Below the pieces are notes generated by a model. It saw nothing but the letters and a program-made list of their open reading frames with translations, was not told where the DNA came from and did no database searches. 59,048 bases of DNA from DATIUV01 sp049322755 (lineage in GTDB: Bacteria; Pseudomonadota; Gammaproteobacteria; Burkholderiales; UBA6910), in assembly GCA_049322755.1 (NCBI GenBank), contig JBMOQX010000049.1, forward strand, positions 1 to 59,048, in the 5' to 3' direction. How positions within the stretch are numbered: the stretch's first letter is position 1; each line of letters begins with the position of its first letter. A program made the position numbers and the translations under genes. Below are positions 35,708 to 44,529 of this stretch, piece after piece.

Positions 35708-36238
35708 ATGCAGCGTCGCAGCTTTCTCCAGACCGTAGCCCGGGCCGCCGCCCTGCTGCTGGCGCCGGCAACTGCCCGCGCTCTGCCCCCGGCTCCCGCC
35801 ACGCCCAGGGAAACCGCGGTCATCCATTCCCGCCCCGGCGCGGACGCGCGGACGCCGGCCGAAGCCGCCGGCCCTTCGGAGGCCGCCGCGGTCGCGGACT
35901 CTCCCGCCCCGTCGGCCGCCACGCCAGCCCGACGGCCGATCCTCCTGCAGACCTCGCCGGTGGCCGGTTTCCAGTACCACGACGGCGAGTTCGCCTGGCC
36001 TTTTCTGCGCCCCGGCGACCGGCTCGCGCTGATCCGGGAACCGGAGAACCGTCACGACGGCCGGGCCGTGCGGATCGAATGGGAGGGGCTCAAGCTCGGC
36101 TATCTGCCGCGCCACGAAAACCACGCCGTCGCCCAGCTGCTGGACCGTGACGAGCAACTGCACGCTCGCATCCTCGCACTGCGGGAATCCTCGGACCCGT
36201 GGGAGCGGGTCCAGGTCGCCGTCGAGCTGGTGGCGTAG
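35708..36238 (+). CDS. Tat-exported HIRAN-domain protein
   Basis: The 176-residue protein starts with a twin-arginine signal peptide (MQRRSFLQTVARAAALLLAP, ATARA), then a long Ala/Pro-rich linker to about residue 75 and a HIRAN domain (about 80-170: VAGFQYHDGEFAWPFLRPGDRLALIREPENRHDGRAVRIEW and LKLGYLPRHENHAVAQLL). HIRAN usually binds single-stranded 3' ends in helicases such as HLTF, so an exported copy is unexpected, although signal-bearing HIRAN proteins exist. The start at 35708 is supported by the signal. Confidence 0.85.
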   Translation: MQRRSFLQTVARAAALLLAPATARALPPAPATPRETAVIHSRPGADARTPAEAAGPSEAAAVADSPAPSAATPARRPILLQTSPVAGFQYHDGEFAWPFLRPGDRLALIREPENRHDGRAVRIEWEGLKLGYLPRHENHAVAQLLDRDEQLHARILALRESSDPWERVQVAVELVA

Positions 36239-36245
36239 CCGATCC

Positions 36246-37542
36246 ATGTCCGAGCTCGCCCGACTGGTCACGGAGAAGTCGCTGCGCCGGTACGCCGGCG
36301 CGACCATCTTCGACCGCGGGGTGGGCTATTTCCGCACCGGCGCGGTGGCGGACCTCGCCGACACCGGTGCGGCCGTCAAAGCCCGCGTGATGGGCAGCGA
36401 AGAGTACCGGGTCACCCTGCGCGCGGAGCGCGGCACGCTCGGCTATTCGTGCACCTGCCCCATGGGCGGCGACGGCGACTTCTGCAAGCATGTCGTCGCC
36501 ACCGGGCTCGCTTGGCTTGCGCAGCGCAGAAATGGGAAGAACGCGCCCCGTCCTCCGCCACTCAGAGCGACTTCGACGGCATGGGCGGCTACCTGGCACG
36601 GGCCGCTCCGGTGCCCGAGCTGATTTCGGGGCTGCTGAAAGACCGCCGGGCTGACGAGGCGGCTCAACTCGCAGAGTACGCCCTCGGCCTGGGTCTGGAC
36701 GCCTGCGAGAACGTGGACGACTCGGACGGGGAACTGGGCCAGCTCTTCACCGAGATCGGCGCACTGCACCTCAAGACTTGCAAAGCCGCCCGTCCGGACG
36801 GCGAGGCGCTGGCGAAGCGGCTGTTCGAGCTGCAACTGCGCGACGACTGGGGGTTCTTCCGCGTCGAAGACTACGCCCCGCTGCTCGGCAAGAGCGGGAT
36901 GGGTCACTATCGCAAACTGGCCGAGGCGGCGTGGAGCAAGGTCCCGGCGCTCAAGCCGGGAGACAGGGAGCCGTGGGACGAGGAGCGGCGGTTCACTCTC
37001 ACCGCGATCATGGAAACTCTCCTCGCCCGCCGGGACGGCGACGTGGATCGTTTGATCGAGATCAAGAGCCGCGACCTGACTTCCCCGCATAGTTTCTTCG
37101 AAATCGCGGAACTGCTCGCCAAGGTGCGCCGCCGCGAGGAGGCCATCGAGTGGGCCGAGCGCGGGCACAAGGCGTTCCGCGGCGAGCCGCATGAGCCGCT
37201 GGTGGAAATCTTGCTCTGGGATGGGGACCCGGACGCGGCGCTCGCGGAAGCCAGCGCCGGCGGCTGCTCCCAGCCGCTCTGGCTCAAGCTCGCCGAGGCG
37301 CTGGAGAAGGACAGCCTATCGCCATCTACCCGGCCCGGGTGGAGTCCGTGGTCGAGCGTAAAAACAACCAGGCCTATGACGAGGCCGCGGCGTTGATCAA
37401 AAAGATCGGAGCACTGATGAAGCGCACCGGAAAAAAACAGGAGTTCGCCGCCTGGACCGAGGCCCTGCGGACCAAGCACAAGGCGAAGCGCAACTTCATG
37501 GCGCGCATCGCACGCCTTATTAAGCCTCGTACAAATGGGTGA
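36246..37542 (+). pseudogene. SWIM zinc-finger protein, broken by two frameshifts
   Basis: The first frame (from ATG 36246) has the SWIM finger: CTCPMGGDGDFCKHVVATGL (CxCx..CxH). At about 36530 similarity jumps to another frame (PSSATQSDFDGMGGYLARAA), which continues through TPR-like repeats to about 37320. The end is in a third frame (AIYPARVESVVERKNNQAYD) and stops at 37542. The intact family (SWIM plus helical repeats, ~430 residues) is otherwise recognisable. It is either decayed or carries sequence errors. Confidence 0.82.
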
Positions 37543-37554
37543 GAACCCATTTGT
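37531..37554. repeat. Perfect 10-bp inverted repeat after the SWIM gene
   Basis: ACAAATGGGT, four bases, ACCCATTTGT. The TGA stop of the SWIM frame lies at the first arm. No T-run follows, so an intrinsic terminator is doubtful. A second palindrome (CTTCTCCCCCGGGGAGAAG) follows at 37568-37586. Confidence 0.5.
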
Positions 37555-37684
37555 ATCTCGAACCTCCCTTCTCCCCCGGGGAGAAGGGCCGGGGATGAGG
37601 GATTGAGCGGTGTCAGCGATTTCTACGACGCTCAATAAGACGCCATAGAAAACGATGGATAGCGCGAGGTGCGCCGGATGACGA

Positions 37685-37996
37685 TTACAGAGCGGAGGAG
37701 TCCATGGGAAAGCTAGCCCGGTCCTCGACGATCGTCTCGGCGAGGGTTTTCGAGCCGGGCTTGAGCTTGATCGGACGTTTAAGCCCCTGGGGCTTTCCGC
37801 CGCTGCCTCGCCGTATCCACGGTTGGGCCTGCAGCCGCCTCACGACAGCCTCCAGCGGGTCCTCGCTTGCGGACGGGGCGGACAACAGGCGCGCCACCGG
37901 CCGGCCGCGGTCCGTGATGATCACTTCCTCCCCTGCCTGCACGCGCCTCAGGTATCGGGACAGGTTGTTTTTCATCTCGCGGATGGACACTTCCAT
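37685..37996 (-). CDS. Phd/YefM-family antitoxin without a toxin
   Basis: The 103-residue antitoxin has the Phd/YefM N-terminal DNA-binding segment MEVSIREMKNNLSRYLRRVQ, then AGEEVIITDRGRPVARL. No toxin gene follows it on the minus strand. It is close in sequence to the complete Phd antitoxin at 38524. A tandem GTAGCTACAT operator candidate lies at 38011-38040, just upstream. The toxin may have been lost, or the antitoxin may act against the partner at 38096. Confidence 0.85.
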   Translation of the reverse strand: MEVSIREMKNNLSRYLRRVQAGEEVIITDRGRPVARLLSAPSASEDPLEAVVRRLQAQPWIRRGSGGKPQGLKRPIKLKPGSKTLAETIVEDRASFPMDSSAL

Positions 37997-38010
37997 GGGC
38001 GCGCCCTTTC

Positions 38011-38040
38011 GTAGCTACATTGGCTTGATTGTAGCTACAT
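38011..38040. promoter_or_regulatory. Tandem operator candidate of the orphan Phd gene
   Basis: GTAGCTACAT occurs twice, 20 bases apart (38011 and 38031). The core GTAGCTAC is self-complementary. It lies 15 bp before the start of the antitoxin at 37996, where Phd autoregulation would act. Confidence 0.6.
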
Positions 38041-38095
38041 TTGGAACTGGGCATAAATTGCCTTCGCCCAGAAGGGAGTATCAATGATCGCCACG

Positions 38096-38527
38096 CTAGG
38101 CGCCCAGCACCGGAAGCCCGAGGCTTCTTGCCGCGAGGGCGAGGTTGCCGTCGAAGACCCCGAACCGGAAGTCAGCATGAGCCCGGCTTACGCGATGAAT
38201 CCTTTCCGCAGAAGCAAGGTGAACGCTGTCGTAGCCGCGCAACCGGTATCGTGCACAAAATTCACCCGCGCGTCGAACGAGATGCTCTTCGACCTGGACG
38301 ATCTCCCACTCCGTCCAATGTGCATCGAGCTCGCGGCGCAAGCGCCGGAACAGCAATTTGTCCGCTCGCGCCTCCGCAAGACGGGCAAATGCAGAGCAGG
38401 CTTCCGTGTACGCGAGCAATTGCGTTGCAATGATGCTTCCCGCCGCCACCGCGGCGCGCACTGCCTCGGAATGCGCCTCCGGAACGAACAATTTCACGAG
38501 GGCGGAAGTGTCCAGATAAAGGATCAC
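38096..38527 (-). CDS. vapC: VapC-type PIN ribonuclease toxin
   Basis: The 143-residue PIN domain has acidic residues in LYLDTSALVKLF, in EACSAF (Glu), in GYDSVHLAS and GVFDGNLA, the metal site of the family. VapC toxins cleave tRNA or rRNA. Its ATG overlaps the stop region of the Phd-type antitoxin gene upstream (ATGA), the usual coupling. Confidence 0.9.
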   Translation of the reverse strand: MILYLDTSALVKLFVPEAHSEAVRAAVAAGSIIATQLLAYTEACSAFARLAEARADKLLFRRLRRELDAHWTEWEIVQVEEHLVRRAGEFCARYRLRGYDSVHLASAERIHRVSRAHADFRFGVFDGNLALAARSLGLPVLGA

Positions 38528-38814
38528 CCGCGCTCCTCGCTCACGATTTCGGCGAGGGTTTTCTCCCCGGGCTTGAGCCGCAGGACATATCTGGGAAGTC
38601 GCGGCTTGCCTTTACCCGGTCGGACCCACGGCTGGCTGCGCAGCAGAGCCACCACTTCCTCCAATTTGGGAGCGCGGCCCTGCCGCGCTGAGCGTGGCGC
38701 CGTAAGCCGCGCCACGGCTTTGCCATGCGAGGTCACCACGACTTCCTCGCCCTCGGCCACCCGGCGCAGGTATTCGGACAGGCGGCTTTTCAGCTCGCGA
38801 ACCGAGACCTCCAT
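38524..38814 (-). CDS. Phd/YefM-family antitoxin, partner of the VapC
   Basis: The 96-residue protein begins MEVSVRELKSRLSEYLRRVA, then EGEEVVVTSHGKAVARL, as in Phd/YefM. It is first in a minus-strand pair with the PIN toxin. Its promoter region is shared with cas3, which starts 156 bp away on the opposite strand. Confidence 0.9.
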   Translation of the reverse strand: MEVSVRELKSRLSEYLRRVAEGEEVVVTSHGKAVARLTAPRSARQGRAPKLEEVVALLRSQPWVRPGKGKPRLPRYVLRLKPGEKTLAEIVSEERG

Positions 38815-38830
38815 TGGCCTCTCCCGATAT

Positions 38831-38852
38831 GACTACATTTTGAATTGTAGTC
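38831..38852. promoter_or_regulatory. Operator candidate between the Phd-VapC pair and cas3
   Basis: The inverted repeat GACTACA (38831-38837) and TGTAGTC (38846-38852) lies 16 bp before the antitoxin start and 118 bp before cas3. It is the obvious target for antitoxin autoregulation. Confidence 0.6.
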
Positions 38853-38970
38853 ACAAACGAGGGCCAGCGGCAAGGCATGGTAAAAACGCACCGGAACCAC
38901 GCGGGCTCGTCTCCGCGCGGCGGCTGCAGGCGCCGGAACTGTCGTCGATACCGTCAAACGGGACCGAGCG

Positions 38971-41385
38971 ATGAGCTACGCAGACTTCTTCAAGCGCGCA
39001 ACACGTACCGAGGCGCAGCCAGACGGGCTGAAGCCGTTCCCGTATCAGTGCCGCCTTGCGGAAAAGCCATGGCCTGAACTATTGGATGTTCCAACCGGCA
39101 TGGGGAAAACCGCTGCGGTCGCGCTGGCCTGGCTGTGGAAGCGCGGCTGGCGCGAGGGGGGACGCCCCGAAAGACCCGATCCCGACACCCCACGGCGGCT
39201 CGTATACTGCCTGCCGATGCGGGTGCTGGTCGAGCAGACGGAGCGAAACGCCCGTCGATGGCTGGAGAACCTCGCGGTTGCGGGGATGCCGGGCGAAAAC
39301 AAGGTCTCGGTACACCTCTTGATGGGTGGCTCCGAGGACGCGAAAAAGGCGACTTGGGCCGACTACCCGGAAGAAGACGCGATCCTGATCGGCACCCAGG
39401 ACATGCTTCTTTCGCGGGCGCTGATGCGCGGTTATGGCATGAGCCGCTATCAATGGCCCGTGCACTTCGCTCTGCTACACAACGATGCCTTTTGGGTGTT
39501 CGATGAGGTCCAGGTAATGGGCGCGGGTCTGGCGACCGCAGCACAACTGGAAGCCTTCCGCCGCAGCTTTCCGTTGACGCGCGGCAGTCGTTCCCTGTGG
39601 CTTTCGGCAACGCTCAATTCTGCCTGGCTGGCAACGGTGGACATGAAACCTAACCTGGACTCGCTCAGACCCTTGACGATCGGCGATGAAGATCGGAAGC
39701 AGGCCGGCGACCGGCTGGATGCGGTCAAGAGCGTCGAGCGCGCCCCGCTCGAACTTGGCGAGGACACCGATAATAAAAAGGGCCTGGAGGCTTATCTCCA
39801 AGCCCTGAGAGATGCCATTCTGGAAGCCCACGACGCGGCCTCGCAGACGCTGGTGATCGTGAACCGTGTGGATCGCGCACAGAGGCTTTTCCGATTGCTC
39901 AAGGAGCGGCGTTCGGACCGGCAGGACCTGCTGATCCACGCCCGCTTCCGCGCCGCGGAGCGTGCCGAGCAGGCAAGAAGCTTGCGTGAAGATGTGGACA
40001 CGGACCGCATCGTGATTGCGACGCAAGCCATCGAAGCCGGCGTGGACATCTCGTCCAAGGTGCTGGTGACCGAACTGGCACCTTGGCCTTCGCTCGTACA
40101 ACGCTTCGGCCGCTGCAATCGTTACGGCGAGCACAACACCGTTGGTGGGGCGCGCATTCTCTGGGTCGATATCGAAAACGATGCCGACGTGTTGCCGTAC
40201 AGCGTTGAAGAACTGGCCGGCGCACGCGACAAGCTTGCCGCGCTGGCCAGCGCCAGCCCCGGCGACTTGCCGCCCACCGACGAACAGCGCCCCCTCACCG
40301 CGGTGCTGCGGCGCAAGGATCTGCTCGACTTGTTCAATACCGATCCAGATTTGTCCGGCTTCGACGTGGATGTCTCCGATTACATCCGCGACAGCGGCGC
40401 CCCCGGTCTTCAAGTGTTCTGGCGGGACTTCGACGATCCCAACCAGCCGCGGATTCAAGGCGCCCCGGATCGCAGGGAGCTTTGCCCCATCTCCATCGGC
40501 CAGGCGAAGGGCTTGCACAAGCGTGGCGCCTGGCGCTGGGACAGCCTCGATGAAACCTGGGGCAAGCTGGATAAGGACCCGCGTCCCGGCATGACACTTC
40601 TGCTGCAGGCTGTGGACGGCGGATATGACGAGGAGATCGGATTTGACGCTAGTTTGAAAAAGGCGGTCTCGGTTGTTGCGGTCGAAGACACACCCACCGA
40701 ACCGACCTACGGTGAAGACTGGCGCTCGCGACAACGCCGGCCCGTGGCTTTGAGCGATCACTTGGGCCATGTGGCCACTCATGCCAAGGTGCTTTGCGAC
40801 GCACTGGCCGAAACCGCAAATGCAGACGCGCTGATCCGCGCCGGCCGTTGGCACGATGTCGGCAAGGCACACAAAGTCTTCGATGAAACCATGCACTGCT
40901 GTGACAAGGCGCCCGTCGGCTTCCTGGCCAAGTCGCCCTGCCACGGCCGCCACAGCCGCCCGTTCTTCCGTCATGAATTGGCTTCCATGCTGGCTTGGCT
41001 TGCCCAACACGGCCACGAGCCCAATGCCGACCTCATTGCCTACCTGATCGCCGCTCATCACGGCAAGGTGCGTATGAGCCTGCGCTCCATGCCCACGGAG
41101 CAAGCCGACGACAGGGTGAAACGCTTTGCTCGCGGCGTATGGGAAGGCGACGTCCTGCCCGCGATCGAGTTTGACGGCGAGCACAGCGCCGAAACCACGT
41201 TACGGTTAGCGCTGATGGAATTGGGCGAAGGCGAACAAGGCCCATCCTGGACCGCGCGCACCTTGAAACTACTGGACGAACACGGTCCCTTCCGGTTGGC
41301 CTGGCTGGAAACCTTGGTGCGCTTGGCCGACTGGCGCGCCTCCGCTGCGGAGCAAGCGCAACAAGGAGGACCTGCGGATGAATGA
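38971..41385 (+). CDS. cas3: Cas3 helicase-nuclease, type I-G arrangement
   Basis: The 804-residue protein has the helicase first: Walker A DVPTGMGKTAAV (Lys46), the DExH-type box written VFDEVQVMG (Asp178-Glu179), and motif VI PSLVQRFGRCNRYGE. The HD nuclease is at the C terminus (WHDVGKAHKVFDE with His628-Asp629, later RHELAS and AAHHGK). This helicase-then-HD order is the reverse of type I-E Cas3 and typical of I-G (old I-U). It unwinds and shreds target DNA after recruitment by the effector complex. It overlaps the next gene by 8 bp. Confidence 0.95.
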   Translation: MSYADFFKRATRTEAQPDGLKPFPYQCRLAEKPWPELLDVPTGMGKTAAVALAWLWKRGWREGGRPERPDPDTPRRLVYCLPMRVLVEQTERNARRWLENLAVAGMPGENKVSVHLLMGGSEDAKKATWADYPEEDAILIGTQDMLLSRALMRGYGMSRYQWPVHFALLHNDAFWVFDEVQVMGAGLATAAQLEAFRRSFPLTRGSRSLWLSATLNSAWLATVDMKPNLDSLRPLTIGDEDRKQAGDRLDAVKSVERAPLELGEDTDNKKGLEAYLQALRDAILEAHDAASQTLVIVNRVDRAQRLFRLLKERRSDRQDLLIHARFRAAERAEQARSLREDVDTDRIVIATQAIEAGVDISSKVLVTELAPWPSLVQRFGRCNRYGEHNTVGGARILWVDIENDADVLPYSVEELAGARDKLAALASASPGDLPPTDEQRPLTAVLRRKDLLDLFNTDPDLSGFDVDVSDYIRDSGAPGLQVFWRDFDDPNQPRIQGAPDRRELCPISIGQAKGLHKRGAWRWDSLDETWGKLDKDPRPGMTLLLQAVDGGYDEEIGFDASLKKAVSVVAVEDTPTEPTYGEDWRSRQRRPVALSDHLGHVATHAKVLCDALAETANADALIRAGRWHDVGKAHKVFDETMHCCDKAPVGFLAKSPCHGRHSRPFFRHELASMLAWLAQHGHEPNADLIAYLIAAHHGKVRMSLRSMPTEQADDRVKRFARGVWEGDVLPAIEFDGEHSAETTLRLALMELGEGEQGPSWTARTLKLLDEHGPFRLAWLETLVRLADWRASAAEQAQQGGPADE

Positions 41386-43543
41386 GATCGTCCTTCCCGG
41401 CTGCACACCCACACCGCTAGCCAGCTACTTGAAGGCGCTTGGCGTACTGCGCTTGCTGTCAAGGGCGTGTCCGGTCACGCGCGCAGCGTGGCAAAGCGAC
41501 CACTTGGTGATTCACACGATATGGGACCGAGAAGCGGTGGAAGCGTTTTTCCTGCGCGACTACCAGCCGACGCCAGTCATGGCACCGTGGAACGGCGGCA
41601 GCGGTTTCTACGAGAACGATAACAAAGCGGCATTGAAAGCGATTCAGGAGAGTACCAGCCAACGCCTAACCCTCTATCGCGAGTGCCTACATTTGGCCGA
41701 GCAGGCTCTCGGAGACAGCGATCGCAGTGCCAGTCCCAAGGACACTGCGAAGGCAGCGCTTCTGAGCAAGCTGCGTGGATTACTGCCCGACGCAGCGCTG
41801 GACTGGTTCGACGCATCCGTGCTGCTCTCGGGTGACTCAGTCCAGTACCCCCCCTTGCTGGGTACCGGCGGCAATGACGGGCGGCTCGATTTCACCAACA
41901 ACTTCATGCAGAGGTTGGGCGAGGTGCTGGGCCTGACGGACGAAGAGCCCTCTCAGGAATCGATCAACTGGCTGAAGATGGCGTTGCACGGCGTATCCGC
42001 GCCGGGGCTGGTCAAGAAAGCCATCGGGCAGTTCTCCCCAGGTCAAGTCGGCGGTCCCAACGCCACAACCGGGTTCGAGGCCGACTCGGCCATCAACCCC
42101 TGGGACTTCGTCCTGATGATCGAAGGCGCCCTGCCGTTCGCCGCCGCGGCTGTGCGCCGCAATGCAGACGATCCGGAAGGCGTATTGAGTTACCCGTTTA
42201 CGGTGCGCGCTGTCAGCGCGGGGGCCGGCAGCCTGGGTGAAGGCGACGCGGCATCTGCACGCGGGGAGCTGTGGATGCCGTTGTGGCGACAGCCTGCAAC
42301 CTATCCGGAGGTTCGTGCCCTGCTCGCTGAGGGCCGGGTGGCCTGGGATAGGAAACCAGTCCGCGACGCGCTCGACTTCGTGCGCGCCGTGCATCGCCTG
42401 GGCGGTTATCGCGGCATCGACAGCTTCCAGCGCTACGGCTTGTTGATGCGCTCCGGAAAGGCTTATCTCGCCATGCCCCTGGCACGTGTCGAAGTTACCA
42501 GAAACCCGGAAACGGATTGGCTGGACGACCTCGACAAGCACGATTGGCTGACCCGATTTCGCCGTTTTGCTCAGGGCGAGAACACCGCCAAACGCTTCCT
42601 CGCCTTGCGCCGGCAACTGGAAGACGCACTATTCGATCTGGCCGGCCGCGCACCGACACCGGCCGAAGCCCAGGCACTTCTGATATTACTGGGCGACACT
42701 GAGGCAGCGCTGGCAGTCAGCAGGAAGGCTCAGGAATCCGTGCCTCCTATCCCGCGCCTCTCCGAGCACTGGGTCCAGGCCGCCGATGACGGTATGTCCG
42801 CCTTTCGTATCGCGCGCGCTCTGGCCGGCCTGAGCGGTACCAAGGACGCCCCCTTGCCGCTGCGCGCTCAACTATTCCCCGTCCATCCGACCCACAACCT
42901 CTGGATGGATACTGCGCGCAAAACCAAGGGTGCTGCCGATGATCCGGCCTGCCGCCGGCGCATCCACACCGAGTCGAATGGCAGTCTTCCCGACACCCTG
43001 ATTGCTCTGCTGGGCCGCCGCCTGTGGCTGGCCGAAGAGTTCGACATGCCGGACAAGCCTCTGCGTAGTCCGGCGGGAACCAGTTTCGACGATCTGCTCG
43101 CCTTCCTGCGCAGTGACCGCATGGACCGTCGGATCGCCGCACTTCTGCCTGGATTGAGCTTGTGCAGCATCCCGCAGGATATTAAGCACGCGGCAGGCGA
43201 AGGCACCGTGCCGGCAGCCTTCGCCTTGTTCAAGCTATGCCTGACGCCCGACACCACCCTGCGCAGCCTTCGCTTGATGGGCGAGAAAGACCATCTACCC
43301 ATCCCGCCGGGCCTCTTGGCGCAACTGGCTGCAGGCAACGCTGACAACCGTGCGGTCCGATTGGCTTGGCGGCGCCTGCGCGCGTCCGGCCTGTCGCCCT
43401 TGTTTGTGCCCGATGCGCTTCCAGAATTGGGCGACATCGACCCACGCCGAGCCGCGGCGGCGCTGCTGATCCCCTTGAGTTTCGGTGCCACTGGTGCACT
43501 CGGGCGCAGCGTATTGAAAGCCCTCGAAACCGAAACGGCCTAG
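41378..43543 (+). CDS. csx17: Csx17, Cas8-like large subunit of type I-G
   Basis: The 721-residue protein opens with LPGCTPTPLASYLKALGVLRLL, the signature of Csx17 (Cas8u2/Cas8g). It has the family segments YENDNKAALKAIQ, GNDGRLDFTNNFMQRLGEV and NPWDFVLMIEGALPFAAA. It is the large subunit that recognises the PAM and the target. It overlaps cas3 by 8 bp and precedes csb1 by 37 bp. Confidence 0.94.
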   Translation: MNEIVLPGCTPTPLASYLKALGVLRLLSRACPVTRAAWQSDHLVIHTIWDREAVEAFFLRDYQPTPVMAPWNGGSGFYENDNKAALKAIQESTSQRLTLYRECLHLAEQALGDSDRSASPKDTAKAALLSKLRGLLPDAALDWFDASVLLSGDSVQYPPLLGTGGNDGRLDFTNNFMQRLGEVLGLTDEEPSQESINWLKMALHGVSAPGLVKKAIGQFSPGQVGGPNATTGFEADSAINPWDFVLMIEGALPFAAAAVRRNADDPEGVLSYPFTVRAVSAGAGSLGEGDAASARGELWMPLWRQPATYPEVRALLAEGRVAWDRKPVRDALDFVRAVHRLGGYRGIDSFQRYGLLMRSGKAYLAMPLARVEVTRNPETDWLDDLDKHDWLTRFRRFAQGENTAKRFLALRRQLEDALFDLAGRAPTPAEAQALLILLGDTEAALAVSRKAQESVPPIPRLSEHWVQAADDGMSAFRIARALAGLSGTKDAPLPLRAQLFPVHPTHNLWMDTARKTKGAADDPACRRRIHTESNGSLPDTLIALLGRRLWLAEEFDMPDKPLRSPAGTSFDDLLAFLRSDRMDRRIAALLPGLSLCSIPQDIKHAAGEGTVPAAFALFKLCLTPDTTLRSLRLMGEKDHLPIPPGLLAQLAAGNADNRAVRLAWRRLRASGLSPLFVPDALPELGDIDPRRAAAALLIPLSFGATGALGRSVLKALETETA

Positions 43544-43580
43544 GGAAAATCTGACCCCGTCTCAAAAAGGAGAATCAAAC

Positions 43581-44525
43581 ATGAGTCTCGACCTGTCCAG
43601 CTTGAACAACGCCCCGCGCCTTCTGATCGAGGCGGAGTTGATACCGCTGCAAGGCACCCGCTTCCAGCCCACCGGCTTTCCCGAGATTGGCGCGGCCCAA
43701 TACGATGGCCCGGACGGCACACCCATGCTGCTGGTGGAGTCGGCTCAGAGCATAGCCAACCGAATGGAGGATGTCTGTTGGGACAAGGTGGCGGATGACT
43801 GGGTGCCACCTCTCAAAGGATTGTCCCTCGTCAAGGTACTAGATAAGACAGGCAAAACGTTGACCAACTCGGTGCTTGAGTCGCATCGCATCAACTCGCC
43901 TTACATCCTGGAGGGCCAGGACAAGTCCGTGTTTGACAAGCTCAAGGGCGAATTGGCAGACATGGAAGAAGGTATCGTAGACCTGCGCAAGCTGGCCCGG
44001 ATATTACTACGCCTGGACGCAAATGCACTGCTGCATGGTGTGTTCCTGGCCAAGAAGGAACTCGCTGGCGGCCGGCTCCGCCTGCCGCGCGCGTTGTCCG
44101 GCTTCATCGAGGCGCATCAAATCAAGGTGGCAGCCAGCGGTGGCGTAAAGAACGACTCGGTCAATCCGTCGGGCGATACATCCAAAGGCTTCGGAAACGT
44201 GCCGTTCGCTCGCGACGAATTCGTATCTCCCAAAATCAACGCCTACTTCAACGTGGATCTCGCGCAGCTTCGTGGCTACGGCTTCTCGGATACTGTCTAT
44301 AGCCTGTTGGTGGCGCTATCCCTCTACAAGATCCGCTCCTTCCTGAAAACCGGCTTGCGCTTGCGCACAGCCTGCGACCTGGAATGCAAGAACGTCACCG
44401 TCAAGCGGCCGGATGGCTTCACTTTACCCAAGCTTTCCGAACTGAATGCCGCGCTGCCCGGTCTGATCGAAGCCGCAAAGGCGGATGCCGGCTTTGAAGT
44501 CACGACCGTTACTTACAGGAAGTGA
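43581..44525 (+). CDS. csb1: Csb1 (Cas7-type backbone protein)
   Basis: The 314-residue protein matches Csb1/GSU0053, the Cas7-like RAMP of type I-G: LIEAELIPLQGTRFQPTGFPEIGAAQY, SVLESHRINSPYIL and CDLECKNVTVKRP. Several copies are expected to coat the crRNA. A clear AAAAAGGAG precedes the ATG. csb2 starts 5 bp after its stop. Confidence 0.94.
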   Translation: MSLDLSSLNNAPRLLIEAELIPLQGTRFQPTGFPEIGAAQYDGPDGTPMLLVESAQSIANRMEDVCWDKVADDWVPPLKGLSLVKVLDKTGKTLTNSVLESHRINSPYILEGQDKSVFDKLKGELADMEEGIVDLRKLARILLRLDANALLHGVFLAKKELAGGRLRLPRALSGFIEAHQIKVAASGGVKNDSVNPSGDTSKGFGNVPFARDEFVSPKINAYFNVDLAQLRGYGFSDTVYSLLVALSLYKIRSFLKTGLRLRTACDLECKNVTVKRPDGFTLPKLSELNAALPGLIEAAKADAGFEVTTVTYRK

Positions 44526-44529
44526 GGCC

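Noticed and set aside
37543..37684. A toxin partner for the orphan Phd gene
   Set aside because: No PIN, RelE/ParE or Doc-type sequence fits in the 140 bp downstream on the minus strand.
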